Source of the DNA: Kineosporia sp. A_224
GTDB lineage: Bacteria > Actinomycetota > Actinomycetes > Actinomycetales > Kineosporiaceae
Reading direction: 5' to 3'
Assembly: GCF_002198655.1 (NCBI RefSeq)
Contig: NZ_MWLN01000197.1
Location: forward strand, 1-35,077
DNA: 35,077 nucleotides
Shown here: in pieces, positions 1-8,729 of the stretch
Position numbering within the stretch: position 1 is the stretch's first letter
Layout: every line of letters starts with the position of its first letter
The notes under the pieces: model-generated
What the model was told of the DNA's origin: nothing
Seen by the model: only the letters and a program-made list of their open reading frames with translations
Databases searched by the model: none
Translations under genes and position numbers: made by a program

Positions 1-772
1 GGGAGGGGGCGGACGAGGCGGAGCCTGAGGGTGCTGGTGCCGGCCCGGGGTCGTCGACGATCCGGCCGTCCTTCATCCGGACGACGCGGCTCGCCTCGTC
101 GGCGACCGTCGGGTCGTGGGTCGAGGCGACGACGGTGACGCCGAGGGTGGAGCACAGGTCCCGGAGCATGCCCACGACGACCTTCCCGGTGCGGGCGTCG
201 AGGTTGGCGGTCGGCTCGTCGGCGAGGATCAGCCGCGGGTTGCCGACGAGGGCGCGGGCGATCGCGGTGCGCTGCTGCTCGCCGCCGGACATCTTCGTGG
301 GGTGGTGGTGCATCCGGTGCCCGAGGCCGACCATCTCGAGCAGGTCGACGGCGCGGCGCCGCAGCGATGCCCGGTCGTACGGCTCGAACATGAGCGGGAG
401 CTCGACGTTCTCCACGGCCGACAGGAAGGGGATGAGGTTGTAGCTCTGGAAGATGAAGCCGATCGTGTCGTGCCGCAGGGACGCGAACTGGCTCTCCGTC
501 AGGGCCCCGGTGTCCTGGCCCTCGATGCTCACGGTGCCCTTCGTCGGCCGGTCGAGGCCGCCGATGATGTTGAGCAGCGTGGACTTCCCGCTGCCGCTCG
601 GGCCCATGAGGCAGGCGAACTCGCCCGGGGTCACCGTGAGGTCGGCCGCGACGAGCGCCTTGACGACCTCGTCGCCGAGCTTGTGCAGCTTCCACACGTC
701 GCGGACCTCGAGCACCGGCCCGTCGGGTGTCGTCGGGGCGGGTGCGCCGGTGCGGTCCGGTGCGATCGTCAT
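1..772 (-). CDS. ABC transporter ATP-binding protein, MacB/LolD type (3' end cut by window edge)
   Basis: This is the nucleotide-binding subunit of an exporter- or lipoprotein-release-type ABC system and powers the two FtsX-like permeases encoded just upstream. Reading from ATG at 772, I see Walker A GPSGSGKST (residues 57-65), the Q-loop Gln109, the signature SGGEQQR (162-168), Walker B LILADEP (181-187) and the H-loop His219. About 257 residues are visible. The last 18 or so are a Pro/Ser/Ala-rich tail, so the ATPase domain is complete and only the extreme C-terminus is missing. The start lies 1 bp after the stop of the second permease (774-776), so the three genes form one operon. The substrate cannot be told from sequence; LolD, MacB and DevA relatives handle lipoproteins, macrolides, peptides or glycolipids. 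Confidence 0.93.
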   Translation of the reverse strand, partial: MTIAPDRTGAPAPTTPDGPVLEVRDVWKLHKLGDEVVKALVAADLTVTPGEFACLMGPSGSGKSTLLNIIGGLDRPTKGTVSIEGQDTGALTESQFASLRHDTIGFIFQSYNLIPFLSAVENVELPLMFEPYDRASLRRRAVDLLEMVGLGHRMHHHPTKMSGGEQQRTAIARALVGNPRLILADEPTANLDARTGKVVVGMLRDLCSTLGVTVVASTHDPTVADEASRVVRMKDGRIVDDPGPAPAPSGSASSAPS

Positions 773-773
773 C

Positions 774-1361
774 TCAGCCTCCACTGGTCAGGGACAGGGC
801 AGGGGGTCGGGACGCGGCCCGGTACGCCGGTCCGGCGCTCGTGACGAGGGCCGCGACGGCGGACGTGCCGACGGCCAGCGCGAGCGCCGCCAGGGCCGGG
901 CCGGGGCGCACGTCCGCGGAGACGAGCCCGGCGAGGTTCGCCGCACCGGTACCGACGACGGCGACGACCCCACCGGCCGCCGCGCCGGCGACCGCCGCGA
1001 CGAGCGGCTCGACGAGCAGCGCGCCGACGACCGGGCCGCGCGGGACGCCGGTCGCGCCGAGGACGCCGATCTCGCGCGTCCGGTGGACGACCGTGCGGGT
1101 CGTGGAGACGGCCATCTCGACGACACCGACGAGCAGGACGACGACGGCGATGAGCGTCGTGGCCCGCACGAGCTGCTCGGTGTCGCCGAGCGCCGCCGAC
1201 TGCCGGCGCACGCTGTCGGTGAGCGTGAGGACCTGGACGAGCAGGAACGCGCCCGTCGCCGTCGTGACGACCGGGAGCACGAGCTGCCCGGCCCGCCGCC
1301 GGGTCGAGAGCCAGCCGTAGGCGAGCCCCTTGCGCAGGGCCGGCGACAGCGGGCCGGTCAC
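774..1361 (-). CDS. ABC transporter permease, short FtsX-like protein
   Basis: Second membrane subunit of the ABC exporter (195 aa). The GTG start at 1361 overlaps the stop of the preceding permease by 4 bp (GTGA), a sign of translational coupling, and the stop sits 1 bp before the ATPase start. Four hydrophobic segments are visible (about residues 26-48, 66-85, 109-140 and 153-172), with the cytoplasmic coupling motif REIGVLGATG between the second and third, as in FtsX-domain permeases. The extracytoplasmic domain that usually separates TM1 and TM2 is reduced to a short linker, so this is a minimal partner of its larger neighbour. A longer open frame exists upstream, but it runs antisense-like through the first permease and is rejected. 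Confidence 0.85.
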   Translation of the reverse strand: MTGPLSPALRKGLAYGWLSTRRRAGQLVLPVVTTATGAFLLVQVLTLTDSVRRQSAALGDTEQLVRATTLIAVVVLLVGVVEMAVSTTRTVVHRTREIGVLGATGVPRGPVVGALLVEPLVAAVAGAAAGGVVAVVGTGAANLAGLVSADVRPGPALAALALAVGTSAVAALVTSAGPAYRAASRPPALSLTSGG

Positions 1362-2533
1362 GCGTCGTCCCGGAGCAGGTCGACCGGGCGCTGCTGGAGC
1401 AGCCGGTGCACGGGGACGAGCGCCCCGACGATGGCCATCGCCGGCAGGTAGGCCGCGACGATGCCCGCGGCCTGGGCCCAGCCCGCCAGGGTCGTCACGT
1501 CGGGCACGACGAGCGTCGTCGCGGCGAGGGCCGCGAGCGCTCCGGCGGCGTAGGCCGCGACGAAGACGAGCGCGGACTCGACGAGGAAGAAGTAGAGGAC
1601 CTCGTCGGCCAGGCCGATGCTCGACATGATGCCGAACTCGCGCCGGCGCTCCTGGACCGCGGCGAGGAAGCTCGAGACGGCGATGACGAAGCCGAGGACG
1701 AGGCCGACGACGGAGACCAGCCCGAGCGTCGAGCTCGTGACCTTGCTCGCGAAGATCGCCGAGTACGCCTGCTGGAAGGTCGCCAGGCTCGTCCCGCCGC
1801 CCACGGTGTCGTAGGCGAGCGGGCGGCCGGACGGCGTCCGCGACGCGTCGGTCGTCGAGGGGATGCCGGAGGCCCGCGACAGCAGGGCGCCGAGGTCGCG
1901 CCGCCCGGTGTCCGCGGCGGACGGCGTGACCGTCCACCACCCGCGGTCGCCGACGACGGTGCGTGCGACGTCGACCGGGACGGTGACGCTCGTGCCGGTG
2001 CCGCCCGTGGCGACGGTGAGGTCGGCGGCACCGACGCGCAGCCGGGCGCCGGGAGCGACGCCGAGCAGGTCGGCCGCCGCCGGGCTGACCACGGCAGCGC
2101 CCGGCGCGACGTCGTCGCGACCGACGAGCGCCACGTCACCGCCCGGCGCGGCCCACACGCCGACGGCCTGGCGGTGCGCCGTCCAGCCCTCGGGGACCGT
2201 GAGGGCCGGCGTGGAACCGTTGGGCAGCAGCACGTCGAGGTCGGGGTCGAAGCGGACGCCCTCGGCGCCGACGACCCACACCGGGTCGCTGCCGAGCACC
2301 TCGCTCAAGGAGTCGGACCCGACCGTCGCGTAGCCGGCGGCGATCGTCCGGACGACGATCACAGCCATCACGGCGAGGGCGATCCCGGCGGTGGACAGGA
2401 CGAACCGCTCCGGTCGGCGGCGGACGTTGGCGAGCGCGAAGCGCAGGAGCCGGCTGCCGCCGCCCCGCGTCCCGCCGCTCGCGTCGACGACGCTCGCCGC
2501 GGTCGGTGCTGGGTGATCCAACACGGTGGCCAT
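1358..2533 (-). CDS. ABC transporter permease, MacB/FtsX family
   Basis: First gene of the ABC operon (391 aa, ATG at 2533). The layout is MacB/LolC-like: a cytoplasmic N-terminus, TM1 at about residues 43-66, a soluble extracytoplasmic domain of about 200 residues, then TM2 (about 270-295), TM3 (about 312-345) and TM4 (about 355-375). The coupling segment RRREFGIMSSIG between TM2 and TM3 is typical of FtsX-domain permeases. It should pair with the short permease and ATPase that follow with 4 bp overlap and 1 bp spacing. No strong Shine-Dalgarno is seen before the ATG. A 14 bp perfect palindrome (2596-2609) lies in its promoter region. The substrate is unknown. Confidence 0.9.
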   Translation of the reverse strand: MATVLDHPAPTAASVVDASGGTRGGGSRLLRFALANVRRRPERFVLSTAGIALAVMAVIVVRTIAAGYATVGSDSLSEVLGSDPVWVVGAEGVRFDPDLDVLLPNGSTPALTVPEGWTAHRQAVGVWAAPGGDVALVGRDDVAPGAAVVSPAAADLLGVAPGARLRVGAADLTVATGGTGTSVTVPVDVARTVVGDRGWWTVTPSAADTGRRDLGALLSRASGIPSTTDASRTPSGRPLAYDTVGGGTSLATFQQAYSAIFASKVTSSTLGLVSVVGLVLGFVIAVSSFLAAVQERRREFGIMSSIGLADEVLYFFLVESALVFVAAYAAGALAALAATTLVVPDVTTLAGWAQAAGIVAAYLPAMAIVGALVPVHRLLQQRPVDLLRDDA

Positions 2534-2595
2534 GCAGTCGATGGTTCGCCGCGGACGTTTCGCCAGAAGGGCGACGGGTGTGAAGTCCGCGTATC

Positions 2596-2609
2596 GGGAC
2601 GTACGTCCC
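2596..2609. promoter_or_regulatory. Perfect palindrome GGGACGTACGTCCC in the ABC-operon promoter
   Basis: A 14 bp perfect inverted repeat 63 bp upstream of the first permease gene. On the minus strand a TTGGAA (-35-like) and a CGATAC (-10-like) flank it with 17 nt spacing, so a bound protein would sit between the two boxes. A near copy, GGGACGTTCGTCCC, occurs at 8698-8711 in the boxC leader. The promoter boxes are inferred by eye; the palindrome is seen directly. Confidence 0.5.
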
Positions 2610-2632
2610 AGGTTTCCAAGATCTCACATGCG

Positions 2633-4252
2633 CTAGGCGCTGATCCGGTCGCGCCCTTCCGCCTTGGCCCGGTAGAGATGCTCGTCGGCGCCCCGCATCA
2701 GGGTGTCGACGGTGGCCGCCTCGCCGACGGCCTGGCCGGCGCTCACGGTGACCCGCAGGCCGGGGGCCAGCCGCTCCCAGTCGTGCGCGCGGATCTCCTC
2801 GACCAGCCGCTCGACCCGGGTGCCGAGGCGGCGGTCGCCGTCCGAGACGAGGAACAGGGCGAACTCGTCGCCGCCGAGCCGGACGGCCAGGTCGGTCGGC
2901 CGGATCGCGTCGCCGAGCAGCCGGCCGAGGACGCGCAGCACCTCGTCCCCGACCGCGTGCCCGTGGACGTCGTTGACGGCCTTGAACTCGTCGACGTCGA
3001 GCAGGACGACCCCGAGCCGCCGGCCCGGACCGAGGGTGCGCAGGCCGGGCAGCCGCTGGGTGAACGCGTGCCGGTTCGCCAGCCCGGTGAGCTCGTCGAC
3101 GAGCGCCTGCCGGCGCAGCCGGTCGCCGTGCCGGACGACCCGCTCGGCGGCGAGCCGGGCGCGGGCCGCGGCGAGCACCTGGAGCCGGGACTCCCACCGC
3201 AGGTCGCTGAGGTGCGCGGCCCAGCGGGCGGCCGGGGACTCGCCGGACCCGAGCGAGGCGAGGTGGTAGGCGAGGGTGCGGAACGATGGCTTGTAGACGT
3301 CGAAGTACTCGATCGACCGCTCGGCGTACGCGGCCGCCTCGGTGTCGTCCCCGGCGAGGTGCGCGCTCACCGCCGCGGCGAGCAGGAGGCAGCCGCGGTA
3401 GCCCTGCCAGGTGGTCGTGACGAGGGCGTCCCACAGCTCCTCGGGCACGCCGCGCAGCGCGGGGTCGCCGCTCCCGGCCAAGGCGTCGAGAAGGCGCTCG
3501 ACGGCCTGCAGGTCGGTCCGCCAGGTCGGCTGCAGGTCGGCGATCTCCTCGGCGCTCGGTCGGTAGCGCGCCGCCGCGACCTCGCGGGCCTGCTCGGCCC
3601 GCCCGACGTCCAGCAGGCCGCAGGCCATCGCCGCGGCCGCCTCGACGCGGTTGACGACGACGACCCGGCGGGTGAAGGCGAGCACCGGGCGGATCGCCTC
3701 GTCCCGCACGAGGTCGAACGACTGCACGGCCCGGGAGTACATCTCGTCCTCGAGCTCCCACAGCGCGAGGCAGTGGTACGACTGGCCGCACTCGTTGTAG
3801 CTCGCAGCGAGCTCCGCGGCCCGCCAGCCGAGCTCGTCCGGGTCGCTCTCGGCGATGTCGTCGAGCATCGCGACCGCCCGGGCGAGGTCGCTCGGCCGGT
3901 CCTCGCCGAGCGAGTCGGGGTCGGAGATGCCGAGGTAGGCGAGCCGGCCGCTGAGTGCGCGGGCGACGAAGACCTCGTCGCCGGTGTCGAAGGCGGCCGA
4001 GAGCAGGGCGTCGGCGCGGGTCCGCAGCGCCTCGTGCGGGGCGCCGGCGAGCATGTCGTTGACCAGCAGGTTGTGCAGCACCTGCACCCGGACGTCGGGC
4101 CAGCCCGCGTCGCCTGCCTGCCGGGCCCAGCGCTCGAACCGGCGGACGTGCTCGGCCGGGTCGGGCAGCGTCTGGACGTGCTCGAGGGCCGCGTACACGG
4201 CGATCCGCGCTGCGAGGTGGTCCGCGGGCAGGTCGTCCGACAGCAGCGTCAT
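2633..4252 (-). CDS. Diguanylate cyclase (GGDEF) with N-terminal helical sensor region
   Basis: Predicted to make cyclic di-GMP from two GTP (539 aa). The C-terminal GGDEF domain starts at DELTGLANRHAF (about 386-397), carries the metal-binding LLDVDEFKAVND segment (about 417-428) and an intact GGDEF signature at 460-464. An RxxD inhibitory I-site (RPTD, 451-454) lies exactly five residues before GGDEF, so product feedback is expected. The first 370 residues are helical, Ala/Leu/Glu-rich, with paired-helix TPR-like character and no transmembrane segment, so the enzyme should be cytosolic. No EAL or HAMP domain is present. It is not tightly linked to its neighbours: 99 bp separate it from the ABC operon and it diverges from boxD. 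Confidence 0.92.
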   Translation of the reverse strand: MTLLSDDLPADHLAARIAVYAALEHVQTLPDPAEHVRRFERWARQAGDAGWPDVRVQVLHNLLVNDMLAGAPHEALRTRADALLSAAFDTGDEVFVARALSGRLAYLGISDPDSLGEDRPSDLARAVAMLDDIAESDPDELGWRAAELAASYNECGQSYHCLALWELEDEMYSRAVQSFDLVRDEAIRPVLAFTRRVVVVNRVEAAAAMACGLLDVGRAEQAREVAAARYRPSAEEIADLQPTWRTDLQAVERLLDALAGSGDPALRGVPEELWDALVTTTWQGYRGCLLLAAAVSAHLAGDDTEAAAYAERSIEYFDVYKPSFRTLAYHLASLGSGESPAARWAAHLSDLRWESRLQVLAAARARLAAERVVRHGDRLRRQALVDELTGLANRHAFTQRLPGLRTLGPGRRLGVVLLDVDEFKAVNDVHGHAVGDEVLRVLGRLLGDAIRPTDLAVRLGGDEFALFLVSDGDRRLGTRVERLVEEIRAHDWERLAPGLRVTVSAGQAVGEAATVDTLMRGADEHLYRAKAEGRDRISA

Positions 4253-4390
4253 GCCTCGACCGCCCTCCGTCCCTCCGACGGGACCGGCCCCGCCCTCTGG
4301 ATGTCGACACTGCGGCGGGCAGGGTTGAGCGGGTCGGTCCGTGCCCAGAGCCTACGCGGCGCTCCCTGGCTGCCGGGAAGAGCCGAATCC

Positions 4391-4430
4391 TGCTACAGAT
4401 CGTTGACGGCGGGACGTCGAACCGTAGACT
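4391..4430 (+). promoter_or_regulatory. boxD promoter with shared box signature
   Basis: TGCTACAGATCGTTGACG (4391-4408) is followed, after 16 nt, by TAGACT (4425-4430). It contains the spaced dyad CTACA (4393-4397)-N25-CGTAG (4423-4427), which recurs with identical spacing before boxB and boxC. The TTGACG fits a -35 box and TAGACT a -10 box. The GTG start of boxD follows about 42 bp downstream. It is the likely operator for the PaaX-family regulator encoded at 7645-8520. Confidence 0.72.
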
Positions 4431-4471
4431 GACGCCCCGTCCCGGCCCGTCCACCGTCGAGAGGGACCGTC

Positions 4472-6019
4472 GTGCGTACTGTCGAGAGCTGGACCCAGGG
4501 CCGCTGGTGGTCCTCGTCGGACGGCGCGCGCGTCGTCGTCGACGCCGTGACCGGCGAACCGTTCGCGAGCGTGTCGAGCGCAGGGCTCGACGCCCCCGGT
4601 GTCGTCGCTTTCGCCCGCGGGACGGGTGGCCCGGCGTTGCGTGCGAGCGGGTTCCGGGCCCGCGGCACGCTCGTCAAGGAGCTCGCCCTGGCGCTGAAGG
4701 CCCGCCGCGACGAGCTCGTCGAGCTGTCCGCCCGCACCGGCGCGACGGCGGCCGACGCGGCCGTCGACGTCGACGGCGCGATCGGCACCGCGCTCGTCTT
4801 CGCCGCCAAGGCCAAGGCGCTGCCCGAGGGCAACGTCTGGGCCGAGGGTGACGTCGAGCCGCTGGGCCGCGGCGGCTCCTTCGCCGGACGGCACCTGCTC
4901 ACCCCGCTGACCGGGGTCGCGTTCCAGGTCAACGCCTTCAACTTCCCGGTCTGGGGGATGGTCGAGAAGCTCGCGCCGGCCCTGGTCGCCGGTGTCCCGA
5001 CGATCGTCAAGCCGGCGACGCCGACGGCGTACGTCGCGGAGCACGCCGTCCGGATCCTCGTCGAGTCCGGGCTGCTGCCGGACGGGGCGCTCCAGCTCGT
5101 CTGCGGCTCCGTCTCGGGCGTGCTCGACGAGCTCGGCGGCCAGGACCTCGTCTCGTTCACCGGCTCCGCGCAGACCGCCGCCCTGCTGCGGGCCCATCCC
5201 GCCGTGACCCACCGGTCGGCACGGTTCAACGCCGAGGCGGACTCGCTCAACGCGAGCGTGCTCGGCCCGGACGTCGCTCCCGGCTCGCCGGAGCTCGACC
5301 TCTACGCCGACGCGGTCGTCGCGGAGCTCACGTGCAAGGCCGGTCAGCGCTGCACGGCGATCCGCCGGGTGCTCGTGCCGGACGCCCTCGTCGGTCCGGT
5401 CTGCGACGCGCTCGTGGGCCGGCTCGAGCGGGTCGTCGTCGGGGCGCCCGGAGCCGACGGCGTGACGATGGGCGCGCTCGCCGGTCCCGACCAGCGGGCC
5501 GCCGTCCTCGACGGCATCGAGCGGCTCCGGGCCGCCGGGCCGGTGCTCACCGGCGGCGGGCCGCCGGAGCGTGCCGTCGGGGCCGACCCGGTGCGCGGTG
5601 CGTTCGTCGCCCCGACGCTGCTCCGGGCGGACGACGCGCAGGTCGTGGCGCCGCACGAGGTCGAGGCCTTCGGGCCGGTCGCGACCGTCGTCGGCTACCG
5701 GGACGTGCCGCACGCCGTCGACCTGCTCGCCCGCGGCGGCGGGTCGCTCGTCGCGTCGCTCGTCAGTGCGGACGACGCCGTCGTGCGGGCCGTCGTCCTC
5801 GGCGCCGCCGCGCACCACGGCCGGGTGCTCGTGCTCGACGCGGACTGCGCCGCGGAGAGCACCGGGCACGGCACCCCGATGCCGCAGCTCGTCCACGGCG
5901 GCCCCGGCCGGGCCGGCGGTGGCGAGGAGGAGGGCGGTCTGCGGGCGGTGGCCCACCACCTGCAGCGGACGGCGGTCCAGGGCTCGCCGCGGGTGCTCGC
6001 GCTGCTCGCGGACGGATGA
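4472..6019 (+). CDS. boxD: 3,4-dehydroadipyl-CoA semialdehyde dehydrogenase (BoxD / PaaZ-type ALDH)
   Basis: Oxidises the ring-cleavage aldehyde 3,4-dehydroadipyl-CoA semialdehyde to the acid in the aerobic benzoyl-CoA pathway. The 515 aa length matches single-domain BoxD proteins (about 510 aa) and lacks the C-terminal MaoC hydratase of full PaaZ. ALDH hallmarks are visible: FQVNAFNFPVWG (151-162), VKPATPTA (179-186), FTGS (229-232), the general base Glu255 in NAEADS, nucleophile Cys294 in GQRCTA, and EAFGPV (398-403). The GTG start at 4472 follows GAGGG (4461-4465) by 6 nt. Context with boxB, boxC and benzoate-CoA ligase supports BoxD over a PaaZ role. It has its own copy of the shared box promoter. 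NADP+ is the usual cofactor in the family; this is not visible here. Confidence 0.9.
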   Translation: MRTVESWTQGRWWSSSDGARVVVDAVTGEPFASVSSAGLDAPGVVAFARGTGGPALRASGFRARGTLVKELALALKARRDELVELSARTGATAADAAVDVDGAIGTALVFAAKAKALPEGNVWAEGDVEPLGRGGSFAGRHLLTPLTGVAFQVNAFNFPVWGMVEKLAPALVAGVPTIVKPATPTAYVAEHAVRILVESGLLPDGALQLVCGSVSGVLDELGGQDLVSFTGSAQTAALLRAHPAVTHRSARFNAEADSLNASVLGPDVAPGSPELDLYADAVVAELTCKAGQRCTAIRRVLVPDALVGPVCDALVGRLERVVVGAPGADGVTMGALAGPDQRAAVLDGIERLRAAGPVLTGGGPPERAVGADPVRGAFVAPTLLRADDAQVVAPHEVEAFGPVATVVGYRDVPHAVDLLARGGGSLVASLVSADDAVVRAVVLGAAAHHGRVLVLDADCAAESTGHGTPMPQLVHGGPGRAGGGEEEGGLRAVAHHLQRTAVQGSPRVLALLADG

Positions 6020-6041
6020 GGTCTTGCGCCGACCCAGGACG

Positions 6042-6081
6042 TGCTACAGACTCATGACGTAAGGCATCTTGTATGTAGAAC
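6042..6081 (+). promoter_or_regulatory. boxB promoter with shared box signature
   Basis: TGCTACAGACTCATGACG (6042-6059), 16 nt, then TAGAAC (6076-6081). The dyad is CTACA (6044-6048)-N25-TGTAG (6074-6078), here perfectly palindromic. Of the three copies this has the best dyad but the weakest -35 (ATGACG). It begins 22 bp after the boxD stop, so boxB can be transcribed separately from boxD. Confidence 0.72.
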
Positions 6082-6134
6082 GAAATCATGGAACGCGGCA
6101 CGACCCACGGTCCACCCGAGGAGGAACCACCGCC

Positions 6135-7619
<1,485 letters not shown>

Positions 7620-7644
7620 GCCGACGGCCCGCCGACGACCGGTG

Positions 7645-8520
7645 TCATCCGTCCGCGCCCAGCGTCTCCCAGTGCGCCTGGGCTCGGCGGTGCCACCGCT
7701 CGTGGCAGCGGTGGAACACCGTCGCCGCGCGCACGCCTGGCCAGTCGTGGTCGAGCAGCTCCATCGGCAGGGCCGGGTCGAGGAACGGGAAACGGCGCCA
7801 CGCCTGGACGAGCCCGACCTGGGCGACGAAGGCCGCCTCCGCGCCGTCCGCCCGGCGGTTCTCGAAGCCGTCGACGAAGTCGCCGTACGCGGCCTCGATC
7901 TCGCCGAGCGACGTCCAGGCGGCGGCGACGACGTCCTCGGGCCGGCCGATCGCACCGGACTCGCCGACCCACGACATCGCGCTCGACGCGATGCCCAGGT
8001 CCTCGACGATCCGGGCCACCTCGCCGGCCCGGTCGGCGTACGGCACGACCCACAGGCCCGGTGCCGGCGAGCCCATCCCGGCCCAGGTGAGCCGGGTGCG
8101 GAGCTTGTGCCGCAGGGCGCGCTGGGTCTCCGGCACGGTGACGGCGAGCACGAGCCAGCGGCCGTCCCAGCGGCGCTGCTCGCGGAGGAACCCGTAGATC
8201 CGGCGGGCGCCCTCCTCGAGCAGGTCGCGGCCGTCGGGGGTGAGGTCCCAGCGGGTGCGCCGGCCGACGCGGGACGGCGTGACGAGCCCCTCGGCCGCCG
8301 TCCGGGCGAGCGCCTGGCGGGCGGCCTTCTCCTCGACGCCGACCGCCGCGAGGGCCTCGACGAACGCCGCCGTCCAGACCGGCTCGGCGCGCGGCAGCAC
8401 GAACTCGCCGAGGATCGTCAGGAGCAGGCCGCGGGCGCTCGGGCCGCCGAGGCTCCGGCGCCGCGCGGAGGGGACCTCGTCCCAGCCTGCGTCGGGCTCC
8501 AGGGGCGCCGCGGCGGACAT
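7645..8520 (-). CDS. PaaX-family transcriptional regulator of the box genes
   Basis: A 291 aa regulator with the PaaX architecture: an N-terminal winged helix (about 28-95, including SARGLLLTILGEFVLP and the ARQALARTAAEGLV recognition region), a central PaaX domain (about 105-190 with GLWVVPY) and a C-terminal PaaX-C region with FLDPALPMELL and HRCHERWH. The start ATG 8520 has an AAGGAG site 5 nt upstream. In known systems PaaX is a repressor released by phenylacetyl-CoA. Here its place between boxB and boxC suggests an aryl-CoA effector, probably benzoyl-CoA, and control of the three shared box promoters. It is convergent with boxB (25 bp gap) and divergent from boxC. Confidence 0.9.
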   Translation of the reverse strand: MSAAAPLEPDAGWDEVPSARRRSLGGPSARGLLLTILGEFVLPRAEPVWTAAFVEALAAVGVEEKAARQALARTAAEGLVTPSRVGRRTRWDLTPDGRDLLEEGARRIYGFLREQRRWDGRWLVLAVTVPETQRALRHKLRTRLTWAGMGSPAPGLWVVPYADRAGEVARIVEDLGIASSAMSWVGESGAIGRPEDVVAAAWTSLGEIEAAYGDFVDGFENRRADGAEAAFVAQVGLVQAWRRFPFLDPALPMELLDHDWPGVRAATVFHRCHERWHRRAQAHWETLGADG

Positions 8521-8654
8521 CGTGCTCCTTGCGGACGGGTGCGCGCGGGGCGCACGGGGTGGTGCGGCTCAGGGACGGGACCACTGTAGGACGCGCCCCC
8601 GGCGCCCCGCCCGCGACGTGCCGCCCGCCGGTCCGGCCCAGGTCCGCATCGAAA

Positions 8655-8694
8655 TGCTACAAACTCTTGACGTTACTCAGTTTCAGCGTAGAAC
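8655..8694 (+). promoter_or_regulatory. boxC promoter with shared box signature
   Basis: TGCTACAAACTCTTGACG (8655-8672), 16 nt, then TAGAAC (8689-8694). The dyad is CTACA (8657-8661)-N25-CGTAG (8687-8691). It lies in the 209 bp divergent region between the PaaX-family gene and boxC and could serve autoregulation as well. Confidence 0.72.
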
Positions 8695-8697
8695 CTA

Positions 8698-8711
8698 GGG
8701 ACGTTCGTCCC
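8698..8711. promoter_or_regulatory. Inverted repeat GGGACGTTCGTCCC at the boxC transcription start region
   Basis: Six-base arms GGGACG and CGTCCC with a TT centre, starting 4 nt after the predicted -10 of boxC and so covering the likely +1. It matches 13 of 14 bases of the palindrome at 2596-2609. It may be an operator for a second regulator; no cognate protein can be assigned. Confidence 0.4.
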
Positions 8712-8729
8712 ACGGCCGGAAGGGCAGCC

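Noticed and set aside
1406-4432. Plus-strand open frame of about 1000 codons antisense to the ABC permease and GGDEF genes
   Set aside because: Composition is Arg/Gly/Asp/Glu/Ala repeats with no domain motif, and it lies opposite well-supported genes; it is a GC-rich shadow frame.
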